From NCBI GenBank assembly GCA_047974415.1, contig JBKECH010000054.1, forward strand, positions 1 through 64,000: a stretch of 64,000 bases of DNA, read 5' to 3'. How positions within the stretch are numbered: the stretch's first letter is position 1; each line of letters begins with the position of its first letter. The position numbers and the translations under genes were made by a program. Shown in pieces: positions 52,194 through 60,815 of this stretch. The notes under the pieces were generated by a model. It was not told the origin of the DNA, searched no databases, and was given only the letters and a program-made list of their open reading frames with translations. This stretch comes from JBKEAJ01 sp047974415 (lineage in GTDB: Bacteria > Bacteroidota > Bacteroidia > Bacteroidales > Prolixibacteraceae).

Positions 52194-53588
52194 TTATCCT
52201 GCTGTCTGGGCAAGTTTTCTATATATGTGTATATATCTTTTCATAAATAAGATAGAGGCTACAGCGAGACTGACAATCAATCCAACCCAAATGCCCATTG
52301 CTCCCAAGTCGAATGTAAAAGCAAATAAGTAGCCAACTGGGGGACCAAAGATAAAATATGCGATAAAGGCAACACGCATCGCATATGCAACATCTCCCAT
52401 GCCACGTAAAATACCTAGTAATACTATTTGTAGACCGTCGAATATCTGGAATATTCCAGCGCATATAAGCATGAGCGAGGCTATCTTTACCACTTCGGCA
52501 TTGTCGTTATAGAGCATAGGTATATAATTTCGGAATACAAGGTAGAGTAGGGCTGTTATTGTCATGTAAACGACTACCATATGAATTGATGCCATCGATG
52601 CCATGTTCATATTATGATAATTCTTCTCCGAATGTTGGTGGGAGACTCTTATTGTTGTTGCCGAGCTTATACCTGCTGCAAGCATATACGTAAGACTCGT
52701 TATGCCAAGAGCTATTTGATGAGCGGCTTGTGCTTCCTCACTTATCCAGCCTGCCATTATTGCACTTAGGTTGAAGATCGATACTTCTAGCAACATTTGC
52801 ACAGATATGGGAAGCCCCATCTGTCGGATTTCTCTTATCAGCCTTTTTTCGGGTTTGAATACCATTGCCATGTGTACATAACGCTTGTAGTGCCTATGTG
52901 CCAACAAGTATACAACGAAGGCTATTGGCATAAATATCCTTGAAATGAGAGTGGCGTAACCAGCTCCATTCAATCCTAGCCCTAACCCATCTATACCTAG
53001 TGTGTCAAAAATAAATGTGCTTTCTACGCTTGTTTTGTCAAAAATAAAGAAATAGTTCAGGATAACGTTTATAACATTGGATGCAAGTGTGATAATCATT
53101 GCGTATTTTGTGCTACCGACACCTTCCATAAATTGCTTCAGAGCCGAGAAAATAATGTACGGCACTAAAGACAGCATCAGTATATAGAAGTAGGGTCTTC
53201 CTAGTTTTATAACATCTGGACTTTGTCCAAAATAATCGAAAAATAGCGATGATAGATACATCAGCGCTACGATGATTATTGATGCTATGATGGACACAAA
53301 TACCGAGTTGCTTAGTAGTTTGGAGGTTTCTTTGAATTTGTTTTTTGTCCAACGTTCGCCCACCAGTGGAGTTATGCCTAGTGTGAGCCCCAGCGCAAAA
53401 ACCATGAATACAAAATACATAGCATTGGCAAAGGACGAGGCGGAAAGCTCTGTTGTACCCACTTGTCCAACCATCATATTGTCGACTTGCATTACCATTA
53501 CCTGCCCAGCGTTGGCAAGCATTATTGGAATGGCAATGCTTAGGTTGTGTTTGTAAAAGGGGAGATATTTCCTTATGTTGATTTGCAT
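52194..53588 (-). CDS. MATE family efflux transporter
   Basis: 464 residues from the ATG at 53588 (MQINIRKYLPFYKHNLSIAI); a TTG three codons earlier is also open. Twelve membrane segments in two matching halves, with the N-half motif PIMLANAGQVMVMQVDNMMVG (in part) and the C-half AGISSATTIRVSHQHSEKN. MATE proteins expel cationic drugs or metabolites using Na+ or H+. The gene starts 16 bases after the miaB stop, so the two are probably co-transcribed. Confidence 0.92.
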   Translation of the reverse strand: MQINIRKYLPFYKHNLSIAIPIMLANAGQVMVMQVDNMMVGQVGTTELSASSFANAMYFVFMVFALGLTLGITPLVGERWTKNKFKETSKLLSNSVFVSIIASIIIVALMYLSSLFFDYFGQSPDVIKLGRPYFYILMLSLVPYIIFSALKQFMEGVGSTKYAMIITLASNVINVILNYFFIFDKTSVESTFIFDTLGIDGLGLGLNGAGYATLISRIFMPIAFVVYLLAHRHYKRYVHMAMVFKPEKRLIREIRQMGLPISVQMLLEVSIFNLSAIMAGWISEEAQAAHQIALGITSLTYMLAAGISSATTIRVSHQHSEKNYHNMNMASMASIHMVVVYMTITALLYLVFRNYIPMLYNDNAEVVKIASLMLICAGIFQIFDGLQIVLLGILRGMGDVAYAMRVAFIAYFIFGPPVGYLFAFTFDLGAMGIWVGLIVSLAVASILFMKRYIHIYRKLAQTAG

Positions 53589-53603
53589 GATTGTCAATAT
53601 TTT

Positions 53604-54929
53604 TTATGTTAATGAGCAGATTAACGTGGTTTGTGTTGTGCTTTCTACTTTTACGTTTACAAAGTCGCCTTTAGATATATTTGCTTTTGGAAAAACGGCA
53701 ACTTTGTTTTGGCTAGTGCGTCCGAATAACTGTTCGTCCATTTTTTTTGAAGTCCCTTCAACTAACACTTCAAAAGTTTTGCCGATCTCATTTTTGTTCC
53801 GTTCTTTAGATATTTCATTTTGAAGTGCAATTATCTCTTCAAGCCTTTTGCTTTTAATATCTTCGGGGACGTCGTCTTCAAGGCGTTTATGCGCATATGT
53901 GCCTGGTCGGAGCGAGTATTTAAACATGAATGCTGTGTCGAAGCCCACTTCTTTCATTATTCTCAGCGTGTCGGCGTGGTCTTTGTCTGTTTCGCCAGTA
54001 AAGCCACACATTAAGTCGGTGGTGATACTGCATTCTGGCATAATCTCCCGTATCTTAGATACTCGCTCCAAGTACCATTCAGAGGAGTACTTTCGGTTCA
54101 TTGTTTTTAGCACATTATTGCTACCTGCCTGTAGGGGTAGGTGGATGTGCTTGCAGATGTTGTTGTGTTTTGACATTACAGACAAGAGTTTATTTGTGAT
54201 GTCTTTGGGGTGCGAGGTAGAAAATCTTATTCTCAGCGAGCTGAACTTGTTAGCGACATCTTCCATGAGGTCGTAAAAACGATATGGTTTTCTTTCCCCC
54301 TCTGCTTGATACTTGTATGAATTTACATTTTGTCCTAGTAATGTTATTTCCTTGTATCCTTTAGACGAGAGGTCTTGAATCTCGTTGAAAATATCTTGTG
54401 GGGCTCTGCTTCTTTCTCGCCCTCGTGTGTATGGAACGATACAATAAGTGCAGAAATTATTACAACCTCTCATAATTGACACAAAGCCAGAAATAGTATT
54501 TTTATCTATGCGTTGCGGAGTGATATTATCGTAAGTTTCGATTGTCGAGAGCTCTGTGTTGATAGCTTCTTGCCCATCTGTAGCCTTGTCTATTAAGTAA
54601 GGAATATCGCGGTATGCATCTGGTCCTGCAACCAAATCGACAACTTTCTGTTCTATCAATTCATGCCCGATACGCTCTGCCATACAGCCAATTATCCCTA
54701 AAATCATCTTGCTGTTTTGCTTCTTGAGGCTTTTTAGCTCGGCTAAGCGCCCCCATACTCGCTTCTCGGCATTGTCGCGCACCGAACAAGTATTTACTAG
54801 AATCAAGCTGGCGTCAATAGGGCTACTTGCAAGTTGGTAATTTCTCTCTTCTATCATTGCGGCAACAACTTCGCTATCTGCCACATTCATCTGGCATCCA
54901 TAGGTCTCTATGTAGTATTTTTTTGTCAT
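53604..54929 (-). CDS. miaB: tRNA-2-methylthio-N6-dimethylallyladenosine synthase
   Basis: 441 residues. N-terminal cysteines in YGCQMN, NTCSVRD and GCMAER bind the auxiliary cluster. The radical-SAM motif CNNFCTYC lies near residue 155, and a TRAM domain closes the protein. It adds the methylthio group to i6A37 of tRNAs reading UNN codons. ATG at 54929; a TACTTTTG box lies 42 bases upstream. Confidence 0.96.
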   Translation of the reverse strand: MTKKYYIETYGCQMNVADSEVVAAMIEERNYQLASSPIDASLILVNTCSVRDNAEKRVWGRLAELKSLKKQNSKMILGIIGCMAERIGHELIEQKVVDLVAGPDAYRDIPYLIDKATDGQEAINTELSTIETYDNITPQRIDKNTISGFVSIMRGCNNFCTYCIVPYTRGRERSRAPQDIFNEIQDLSSKGYKEITLLGQNVNSYKYQAEGERKPYRFYDLMEDVANKFSSLRIRFSTSHPKDITNKLLSVMSKHNNICKHIHLPLQAGSNNVLKTMNRKYSSEWYLERVSKIREIMPECSITTDLMCGFTGETDKDHADTLRIMKEVGFDTAFMFKYSLRPGTYAHKRLEDDVPEDIKSKRLEEIIALQNEISKERNKNEIGKTFEVLVEGTSKKMDEQLFGRTSQNKVAVFPKANISKGDFVNVKVESTTQTTLICSLT

Positions 54930-54970
54930 TATTAGTCAAAATTTGTTCTCTGTGGAAGAATTTGAACCGA

Positions 54971-54978
54971 CAAAAGTA
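54971..54978 (-). promoter_or_regulatory. Candidate -7 box for miaB
   Basis: Minus strand TACTTTTG, matching TAnnTTTG. No clear -33 box. Confidence 0.45.
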
Positions 54979-55039
54979 CAAAATAAGCTACAATCTTAAT
55001 TAAAAAAGATGTCTCTTGGTCAAAAGGCATCTTTGTCGA

Positions 55040-55100
55040 TTAACCCGAATTATGCATTGAAGCACGCAACAGGAGAGCTAATGCATGTTTCGGGATTAAT
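55040..55100 (+). repeat. Repeat family B, short form, copy 9
   Basis: TTAACCCGAATTATGCATTG, then AAGCACGCAACAGGAGAGCT, then AATGCATGTTTCGGGATTAA. It sits between miaB and the 3' end of the next gene, 11 bases from its stop. Confidence 0.7.
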
Positions 55101-55111
55101 CCCGACTCTAG

Positions 55112-56410
55112 CTAGAAGAGAGACTTAGTCTTATCCAAGACTTCCTGTTCGTTGGGGTTTATGTTGAAAACAATGTCGGGTTTAAGGTAGTGTAGTTTGT
55201 TGTTTTTTGCCATAAGTTTTTCACCACCTCCCGTAATATTGAGCATTATGAGGCTGTCGGGGAGAACTGTTTTATTTTCTACGGCTTGTTGTAAGGATGC
55301 CACAGCCACTGATGATGCTGGATGTATGTCTATGCCTTCGCTCTCCTCAAATAATGCTGATGCGATTTTTAGTTCATCGTTGTTTATGCTGAATGCCTCG
55401 CCGTTGCTATCTTTCAGAGCATCAAACAAACCTCCAGCAACGGAATATGGAGGCTTTCGGTTTGATAACACTTTGGCAATAATCTCCTCGACCTCCAAAC
55501 GTGCTTCGACATCGTCCATGTGTGGCAATTCCCTGTCGTTATTCTTCCATGCTTTATACATTGGTAGGAAAGGTGCATTTTGCGAAACCATCAAGCGCAT
55601 TTTATTAGAGCCATATCTGCCATCTTCGAGAAAACGAAGATTTGCCTCCCACGCTGCAACGGCTCCTGTACCACTGCCGACAGCTTGGAAATAGTATTCT
55701 GGGATTCTGCCAATTGTCGTTACAGCAGAAAGTACAGTGGTGGACATACCATCCCTGCGAGCTATATTTTTTGCTCCTCCTTCGACAAGAAACATCTTGT
55801 CTCTAGCAACGATATTAGACAGATGTATTGCATCGAAATAATCGCCACCACTTTGGGCTGCAATCAATTTAACACAATTGTTTATGGGGTTATCGAACCA
55901 AAGAGCGTCGAGGTTATCTTCGGGTACGCACAGCAACAGGGGAATGTTGTTGTCAGAACATACACGTGCAAAAGCTCTTGCTGTATTGCCTGCTGATGCA
56001 ACAACCAATACCCTATCTTCGTCGTTGCGCATTCTCGCACATACCGTATAGGCCTCTGTCTCTTTGAACGAACATGTGCTCATGCTTGCGCCTATGACCG
56101 GATTGTAGCCACTAAAGCTTATCCACAAGTTGCGTAGACCTAGTCGTTTGGCTAGTCCTTCGCTCTGATACGATACGGGAGCTGACGAGCCTTCTAAGGT
56201 TCTTATTATTGGCAACCAATCAGCAAATTTATAAATGCTAGAATCTGTATTGTTGATGCGAAGCTGTTTTTGTTCGTATATAGCTCTTACTAGGCTTGGC
56301 TTATCTTCGTTGACAGCATCAAGAGTCCAATAGTTGTCATCAAATATCTTTTTTGTAAGTACAGACTGCAACTTGTATCTCGTTGGTTCAATATTTAAAT
56401 TCATCAGCAT
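55112..56410 (-). CDS. PLP-dependent threonine-synthase-like enzyme, probable cysteate synthase
   Basis: 432 residues from the ATG at 56410. The fold-type II PLP enzyme has its Schiff-base lysine in CSFKETEAYTV (about residue 112), the phosphate-binding loop in VASAGNTARAFARV, and SGTGAVAAWEANL. The C-terminal LNITGGGEKLMA is also typical. Overall pattern (WIS-F-GYNP, KNIARRDGMSTT) fits the cysteate-synthase branch of threonine synthase relatives found in Methanosarcina and annotated in Bacteroidales, which would make L-cysteate from phosphoserine and sulfite. Sulfonolipid synthesis would be one use, but no neighbouring gene supports it. A threonine synthase role is the main alternative. Confidence 0.65.
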   Translation of the reverse strand: MLMNLNIEPTRYKLQSVLTKKIFDDNYWTLDAVNEDKPSLVRAIYEQKQLRINNTDSSIYKFADWLPIIRTLEGSSAPVSYQSEGLAKRLGLRNLWISFSGYNPVIGASMSTCSFKETEAYTVCARMRNDEDRVLVVASAGNTARAFARVCSDNNIPLLLCVPEDNLDALWFDNPINNCVKLIAAQSGGDYFDAIHLSNIVARDKMFLVEGGAKNIARRDGMSTTVLSAVTTIGRIPEYYFQAVGSGTGAVAAWEANLRFLEDGRYGSNKMRLMVSQNAPFLPMYKAWKNNDRELPHMDDVEARLEVEEIIAKVLSNRKPPYSVAGGLFDALKDSNGEAFSINNDELKIASALFEESEGIDIHPASSVAVASLQQAVENKTVLPDSLIMLNITGGGEKLMAKNNKLHYLKPDIVFNINPNEQEVLDKTKSLF

Positions 56411-56444
56411 CAATATTAAAAAAGTGTCTAATTTTATGAATGCG

Positions 56445-56452
56445 CAAAAGTA
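56445..56452 (-). promoter_or_regulatory. Candidate -7 box for the cysteate-synthase-like gene
   Basis: Minus strand TACTTTTG, about 35 bases before the start, with CTTG (56470-56473) 17 bases upstream. Confidence 0.45.
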
Positions 56453-56536
56453 AGATTTTTTTACGTCTTCAAGAAGCTACTTAGGTTCGGAAATCAAAAA
56501 TTGTATCCATTTGTACTGAACTATTGGAATGATATG

Positions 56537-56544
56537 TATATTTG
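56537..56544 (+). promoter_or_regulatory. Candidate -7 box for the ATP-grasp-like gene
   Basis: TATATTTG, with TTTG at 56510-56513 (23-base spacer). Its place downstream of the ATG at 56529 supports the later start at 56565. Confidence 0.5.
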
Positions 56545-56564
56545 CATTTGATTTGTCATTAGCA

Positions 56565-57758
56565 ATGAATAATGTTTTCCTTTTTGATCCTACCTGCGAG
56601 ATGGCAATAGCCAACTCCTCGCCATATTATCAACCACCACAAAATATAGTCCATTTTACGGAGCAACTGTCTTGGCTGCCATCGCTGCTTGCCGATTCTT
56701 CCGACTACCTCATATCAAAACACCCTTATAGCGACCGTTTTGTAGATGCCTTGATGGACCTGAGGCGTAACCTGCCCAGAATTGTAGAAGAAGGGCAGCA
56801 ATATAATTTTCAACGCTTTATTCCTTGGGGCTGGAGTCCGATGATACATCACAAATATAAGAGTATTAAGCAGATGTGCGATGATGCTTTCTTTAGAATG
56901 CCAAACTCCCAATGGAATCCCGAAGTGCAGAAGTACTACGAACGAACGTTTGCGCTGACTGTTTGCAAGGAATTGATAAATATTGATATGCATAAGGACG
57001 GTCTTATTGCGCAAGACGAATTGCCCATTGTTGTGCGAAGCATTACAGAGTTTGACGAGATGCTGAAACGTATGCACAAAGCCATGATAAAGTTGCCCCT
57101 TAGTTCGTCGGGGAGGGGAGTGCTGAAAGTAGATACCTCTAGCATTACAGAAAACGAACGAGGGCGTGTAAAGAAAATGATAGAAGCTCAGTCTTATATT
57201 ATGCTTGAAAAATACTTAAACATAAAAGCTGAATTTGGAATGCTATTCTCATATTTTGAGGGAGAAGGACTGAAGTTTCACGGCTTCTCTTTTACTAAGA
57301 CAAATAATGGACGATACTGTGGTAATTTAGTGAATAGAACACCCCCTAGCCTTAGCAATAGTCTCTTGGAGGGAGTGCGACAGGAGCTCGTGCCAGCACT
57401 TACGACTCAGTTTAAAAAACACAATCTTTTTGATGCATACAATGGATACTTTGGCGTGGATGCATGTATTTATAATGAGAATGGGAGCCTGAAAATAAAT
57501 CCCTGCATGGAGATTAATCTTAGGATGACAATGGGGCATATAGCTTTGGCATTGACAGAACTACTTGCAAAAACAAGCCAAGGAGAGTTTGGAATTTACG
57601 GAGGAAAAAATTTTGAGTACTTTTGCGCCCAAATGCGAAATGTAAAGCCATTGATCATATCAGACAGAAAAATAGTATCAGGTTTTGTGTCGCTCTCTCC
57701 AGAAAGTAACAAGGCAAGGTCAGGAGCATACCTGATAGTCGATAGAAACAGGAATTAA
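56565..57758 (+). CDS. ATP-grasp-like conserved protein of unknown function
   Basis: 397 residues from the ATG at 56565 (MNNVFLFDPTCEMAIANSSP); a start 12 codons earlier would precede the promoter box. No signal peptide. The centre contains KLPLSSSGRGVLKVD, like an ATP-grasp Lys and glycine loop. The C-terminal third holds YFGVDACIYNENGSLKINPC followed by MEINLRMTMG, resembling the acidic Mg-ATP ligands of ATP-grasp enzymes. Such enzymes join a carboxylate to an amine or thiol; the substrate is unknown. The neighbouring DUF445 gene starts 30 bases on, likely the same transcript. Confidence 0.6.
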   Translation: MNNVFLFDPTCEMAIANSSPYYQPPQNIVHFTEQLSWLPSLLADSSDYLISKHPYSDRFVDALMDLRRNLPRIVEEGQQYNFQRFIPWGWSPMIHHKYKSIKQMCDDAFFRMPNSQWNPEVQKYYERTFALTVCKELINIDMHKDGLIAQDELPIVVRSITEFDEMLKRMHKAMIKLPLSSSGRGVLKVDTSSITENERGRVKKMIEAQSYIMLEKYLNIKAEFGMLFSYFEGEGLKFHGFSFTKTNNGRYCGNLVNRTPPSLSNSLLEGVRQELVPALTTQFKKHNLFDAYNGYFGVDACIYNENGSLKINPCMEINLRMTMGHIALALTELLAKTSQGEFGIYGGKNFEYFCAQMRNVKPLIISDRKIVSGFVSLSPESNKARSGAYLIVDRNRN

Positions 57759-57788
57759 TGTACAAAGTAAAAAAATAGAATTATTGAA

Positions 57789-58400
57789 ATGAAGGAATTT
57801 AATTGGATGTTTGTAATTATTCCCGTGGTTGGGGCACTGATAGGCTATGTAACCAATTACATAGCCGTGAAGATGCTATTCCATCCTCGCAAGCCCATTA
57901 ATATACTAGGGTTGAAGATACAGGGAATCTTCGTAAAAAGACAGAAGGCTATAGCACAAAGCATCGCCAGAATGGTGGACAAGGAGCTATTCTCAGCGCA
58001 AGATGTGAAAAACATGATAGTCGATGCAGAAAACCTAGACGCCTTTAATAACTTATTGTCCGAACATGTTGATAATTTCATTGACAATAAATTGCAAACA
58101 GCTTTCCCGATGTTGTCCTTATTTCTTACTGGAAGCACCAAAGATAAAATAAAAGACATTTTTAATGAAGAGATAAAAATACTGCTCCCAGATGTGGGCG
58201 AGAAGTTAGCCGACCAACTAGGAGCAAAAATAGACATCGAGAAATTGGTGCAAGAAAGAGTAGAGAACTTCTCAGTGGCAAAACTAGAAGACATGCTTTG
58301 GTCGGTGCTTAGCAATGAGTTTCGATTTATAGAAGTGATTGGAGCAGTGTTGGGATTAATAATAGGAGTGGTGCAAGTTGCAATACTAGTGTTTTTATAA
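57789..58400 (+). CDS. DUF445 family membrane protein
   Basis: 203 residues. One membrane segment at each end (residues 7-27 and 184-203), with a charged helical middle between them. The N-terminal motif GYVTNYIAVKMLFHPRKP is the family hallmark. Members are envelope proteins of unknown role. It is short compared with two-repeat DUF445 proteins and represents a single unit, as is common in Bacteroidota. Confidence 0.82.
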   Translation: MKEFNWMFVIIPVVGALIGYVTNYIAVKMLFHPRKPINILGLKIQGIFVKRQKAIAQSIARMVDKELFSAQDVKNMIVDAENLDAFNNLLSEHVDNFIDNKLQTAFPMLSLFLTGSTKDKIKDIFNEEIKILLPDVGEKLADQLGAKIDIEKLVQERVENFSVAKLEDMLWSVLSNEFRFIEVIGAVLGLIIGVVQVAILVFL

Positions 58401-58507
58401 AAAATCCCATGCAACACAAGTCCAAGCCAAATATTCTTTGTCACCGAAGACCTAAAATATCATAAACCGTTGGATAGCCTTGTTTATTCAGCATAAAACA
58501 TAAAATC

Positions 58508-59644
58508 ATGAAGCAGATTGTAAGCGGATTCAAATTAGCAATAAGCACTTCGATATTTTTTGTAATAACAGTGTCGTTTATCAGTTCGTGTTCTGCACAA
58601 AGGACGACAACAGTAAGAGCTAATAGTGCAGATATAAGCGATAACCTCGACCTCAAGGCAGTAGCGTCGATATTTGGAGATAGCCAAGACCTCGAGGACT
58701 TTGAGTATAGACTGAATGACCCAGAAAACAGAATTTCAAACCTCGACCTCAATCGAGATGGATATGTAGACTATTTGCGAGTGCTAGAAACGGCCGAAAG
58801 AGACGCCCATGTTATTGCAATTCAAGCCGTGTTGGGCGAAGATTTCTATCAAGATGTTGCAAGTATAGATGTACAACGCGAAAATAACAATAGAACAGTG
58901 GTGCAAATAGTTGGAGATCCTTACATCTATGGTACAAACTATATTTACGAGCCCGCATACGTCAGTACCCCTCACTTCTTCTCATTGTTCTGGTCGCCAG
59001 GTTATGTTGCTTGGAACTCTAGCTTCTATTGGGGCTTTTATCCTCGATATTATACAGCATGGAGACCTTCTCCTGTGCCAATATACAGAAAAAATGTGTA
59101 TGTAAACATAAATGTACATAACTCCTATCACTACACCAATGTACGCAGAAGCTCCAGATGTGCTGATATGCATAGAAACTCTGCCAGAAACGACTACGCA
59201 TCAAGAAACCCCGAGCGCTCTTTTAGCTCGCGAAATTCAGGCATTAGCAATAGAAACGAATTGACAAGAACAGCAAGCTCAAGGTCTAGTACCTCGCGTT
59301 CAGGAGCCGTCAGTTCAGGCAGTCGCTCATCTTCCTCAAGAGGCTCAGGTACACGAGCCACCAATTCATCGTCGCGTAGTCGCTCATCGTCGGGAGTAGT
59401 AAGAAGTTCGGGCAGCCGTTCATCGTCACGTAGCTCAGGTACACGAGCAACAGGCAGTCGTTCATCCTCCTCAAGAGGCTCAGGTACACGAGCGACCAAC
59501 TCATCATCGGGAGCAGTAAGAAGCTCAGGTAGTCGCTCTTCGTCATCAAACCGAAGTAGTGGCGCTCGCCCCAGCTCATCAAGCTCGAGGTCCTCGGGAA
59601 GTCGTCCGTCTAGCTCTTCCTCTTCAAGAACCAGATCTAGGTGA
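58508..59644 (+). CDS. Lipoprotein with EF-hand-like segment and Ser/Arg-rich tail
   Basis: 378 residues. The lipobox ISSC (Cys about residue 28) suggests outer-membrane or periplasmic anchoring. An EF-hand-like loop DLNRDGYVDYLRV lies near residues 78-90. A Tyr/Trp/Phe-rich central part (about 135-205) precedes a ~150-residue Ser/Arg/Gly tail with repeated SSRGSGTRATNSS and RSSGSRSSS units. At DNA level a ~46-bp near-identical segment recurs around 59326-59372 and 59461-59507. The stop codon is one base before the aroC ATG, so aroC translation is probably coupled to it. Function unknown; the tail is so basic it could contact nucleic acid, polyphosphate or the cell wall. Confidence 0.7.
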   Translation: MKQIVSGFKLAISTSIFFVITVSFISSCSAQRTTTVRANSADISDNLDLKAVASIFGDSQDLEDFEYRLNDPENRISNLDLNRDGYVDYLRVLETAERDAHVIAIQAVLGEDFYQDVASIDVQRENNNRTVVQIVGDPYIYGTNYIYEPAYVSTPHFFSLFWSPGYVAWNSSFYWGFYPRYYTAWRPSPVPIYRKNVYVNINVHNSYHYTNVRRSSRCADMHRNSARNDYASRNPERSFSSRNSGISNRNELTRTASSRSSTSRSGAVSSGSRSSSSRGSGTRATNSSSRSRSSSGVVRSSGSRSSSRSSGTRATGSRSSSSRGSGTRATNSSSGAVRSSGSRSSSSNRSSGARPSSSSSRSSGSRPSSSSSSRTRSR

Positions 59645-59645
59645 T

Positions 59646-60716
59646 ATGAATACTTTTGGCAATATATTTAGACTGAGTACTTTCGGGGAGTCACATGGAT
59701 TAGGACTTGGTGGAGTAATTGACGGATGCCCAGCGGGACTAGAAGTCGACGTAGACTTCATTCAGCAAGAGCTAAACAGACGAAAGCCTGGGCAGAGCCA
59801 TATTACCACACCTCGGAAGGAAGACGACAAAGTAGAAATACTTTCAGGTATTTTCAATGGTAAAACAACAGGTACGCCCATAGGTTTTGTTGTCTACAAT
59901 CAGAATCAGAGATCAAAAGATTACGAAAACATCAAAAAAGTATATCGTCCGTCGCACGCCGATTATACCTATGATAAAAAATACGGTATTCGCGACTATC
60001 GAGGAGGTGGGCGCTCGTCGGCACGCGAAACCATAGCAAGGGTAGTAGGGGGAGCAATAGCCAAGCAGTTGCTAAAAAAGCTTGGGGTCGAGGTTTATGC
60101 CTATGTTTCGCAGGTACATAATGTCACTCTAAATAAAGTTATTACAGAATTGGATACTAGCGACATAGAAGCCAATATTGTGAGGTGTCCCGATGAAAAT
60201 ACTGCCAACAAGATGATTACAAAAATTGAAGATGTAACGAAAAAACACGAAACCGTGGGTGGGGTGATTACTGGAGTGGCAAAAGGAGTACCAGCTGGAT
60301 GGGGCGAACCTGTATTCGATAAACTGCACGCTCGTTTAGGTTTTGCGATGCTAGGAATAAATGCAGCCAAAGGATTTGAAATAGGCGCAGGTTTTAGTGT
60401 AGCACATATGTACGGTTCGGAACACAATGATATTTTTGCCAACAAAGACGGCAGGATTCGTACGTTGACAAACAACTCGGGCGGAGTGCAGGGAGGAATA
60501 TCCAACGGCGAGAGTATATATTTTAAAGTGGCATTTAAGCCTATTGCAACGCTACTGAAAAAACAAAAAAGTGTAAATTCCGATGGCGAAGAAATAGAAA
60601 TTACTCCCAAAGGACGACACGACGCTTGTGTGCTGCCAAGGGCTGTTCCCATAGTAGAGGCAATGACAGCCCTTGTGCTTGCAGATGCATATTTGGAGCA
60701 AAAACGAAACAGCTAA
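59646..60716 (+). CDS. aroC: Chorismate synthase
   Basis: 356 residues from the ATG at 59646 (MNTFGNIFRLSTFGESHGLG). The upstream open extension is the previous gene's Ser-rich region read in another frame and is rejected. Motifs: GESHG, RKPGQSHITTPRKE, YGIRDYRGGGRSSARETIARVVGGA in parts, and KGRHDACVLPRAVPIVEAM. It makes chorismate from EPSP using reduced FMN, closing the shikimate pathway. Confidence 0.96.
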   Translation: MNTFGNIFRLSTFGESHGLGLGGVIDGCPAGLEVDVDFIQQELNRRKPGQSHITTPRKEDDKVEILSGIFNGKTTGTPIGFVVYNQNQRSKDYENIKKVYRPSHADYTYDKKYGIRDYRGGGRSSARETIARVVGGAIAKQLLKKLGVEVYAYVSQVHNVTLNKVITELDTSDIEANIVRCPDENTANKMITKIEDVTKKHETVGGVITGVAKGVPAGWGEPVFDKLHARLGFAMLGINAAKGFEIGAGFSVAHMYGSEHNDIFANKDGRIRTLTNNSGGVQGGISNGESIYFKVAFKPIATLLKKQKSVNSDGEEIEITPKGRHDACVLPRAVPIVEAMTALVLADAYLEQKRNS

Positions 60717-60782
60717 GCTGGATAAATCGCTCTAATTACCCAAAATGTTAGTCTCTATAATAATAAGCACAAAAGAAAGCGT

Positions 60783-60790
60783 TATATTTG
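60783..60790 (+). promoter_or_regulatory. Candidate -7 box for argS
   Basis: TATATTTG, 25 bases before the ATG at 60816. No good -33 box. Confidence 0.45.
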
Positions 60791-60815
60791 CAAATTGTCA
60801 AATTACACACAAAGA

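Noticed and set aside
59194..59582. Minus-strand frames over the Ser/Arg repeats, and a possible CRISPR-like array
   Set aside because: Repeats are codon-level Ser/Arg/Gly units without regular unique spacers; antisense frames are by-products of the low complexity.
59559..59645. Upstream extension of aroC
   Set aside because: It is an off-frame reading of the Ser/Arg repeats; family alignment starts at the ATG at 59646.
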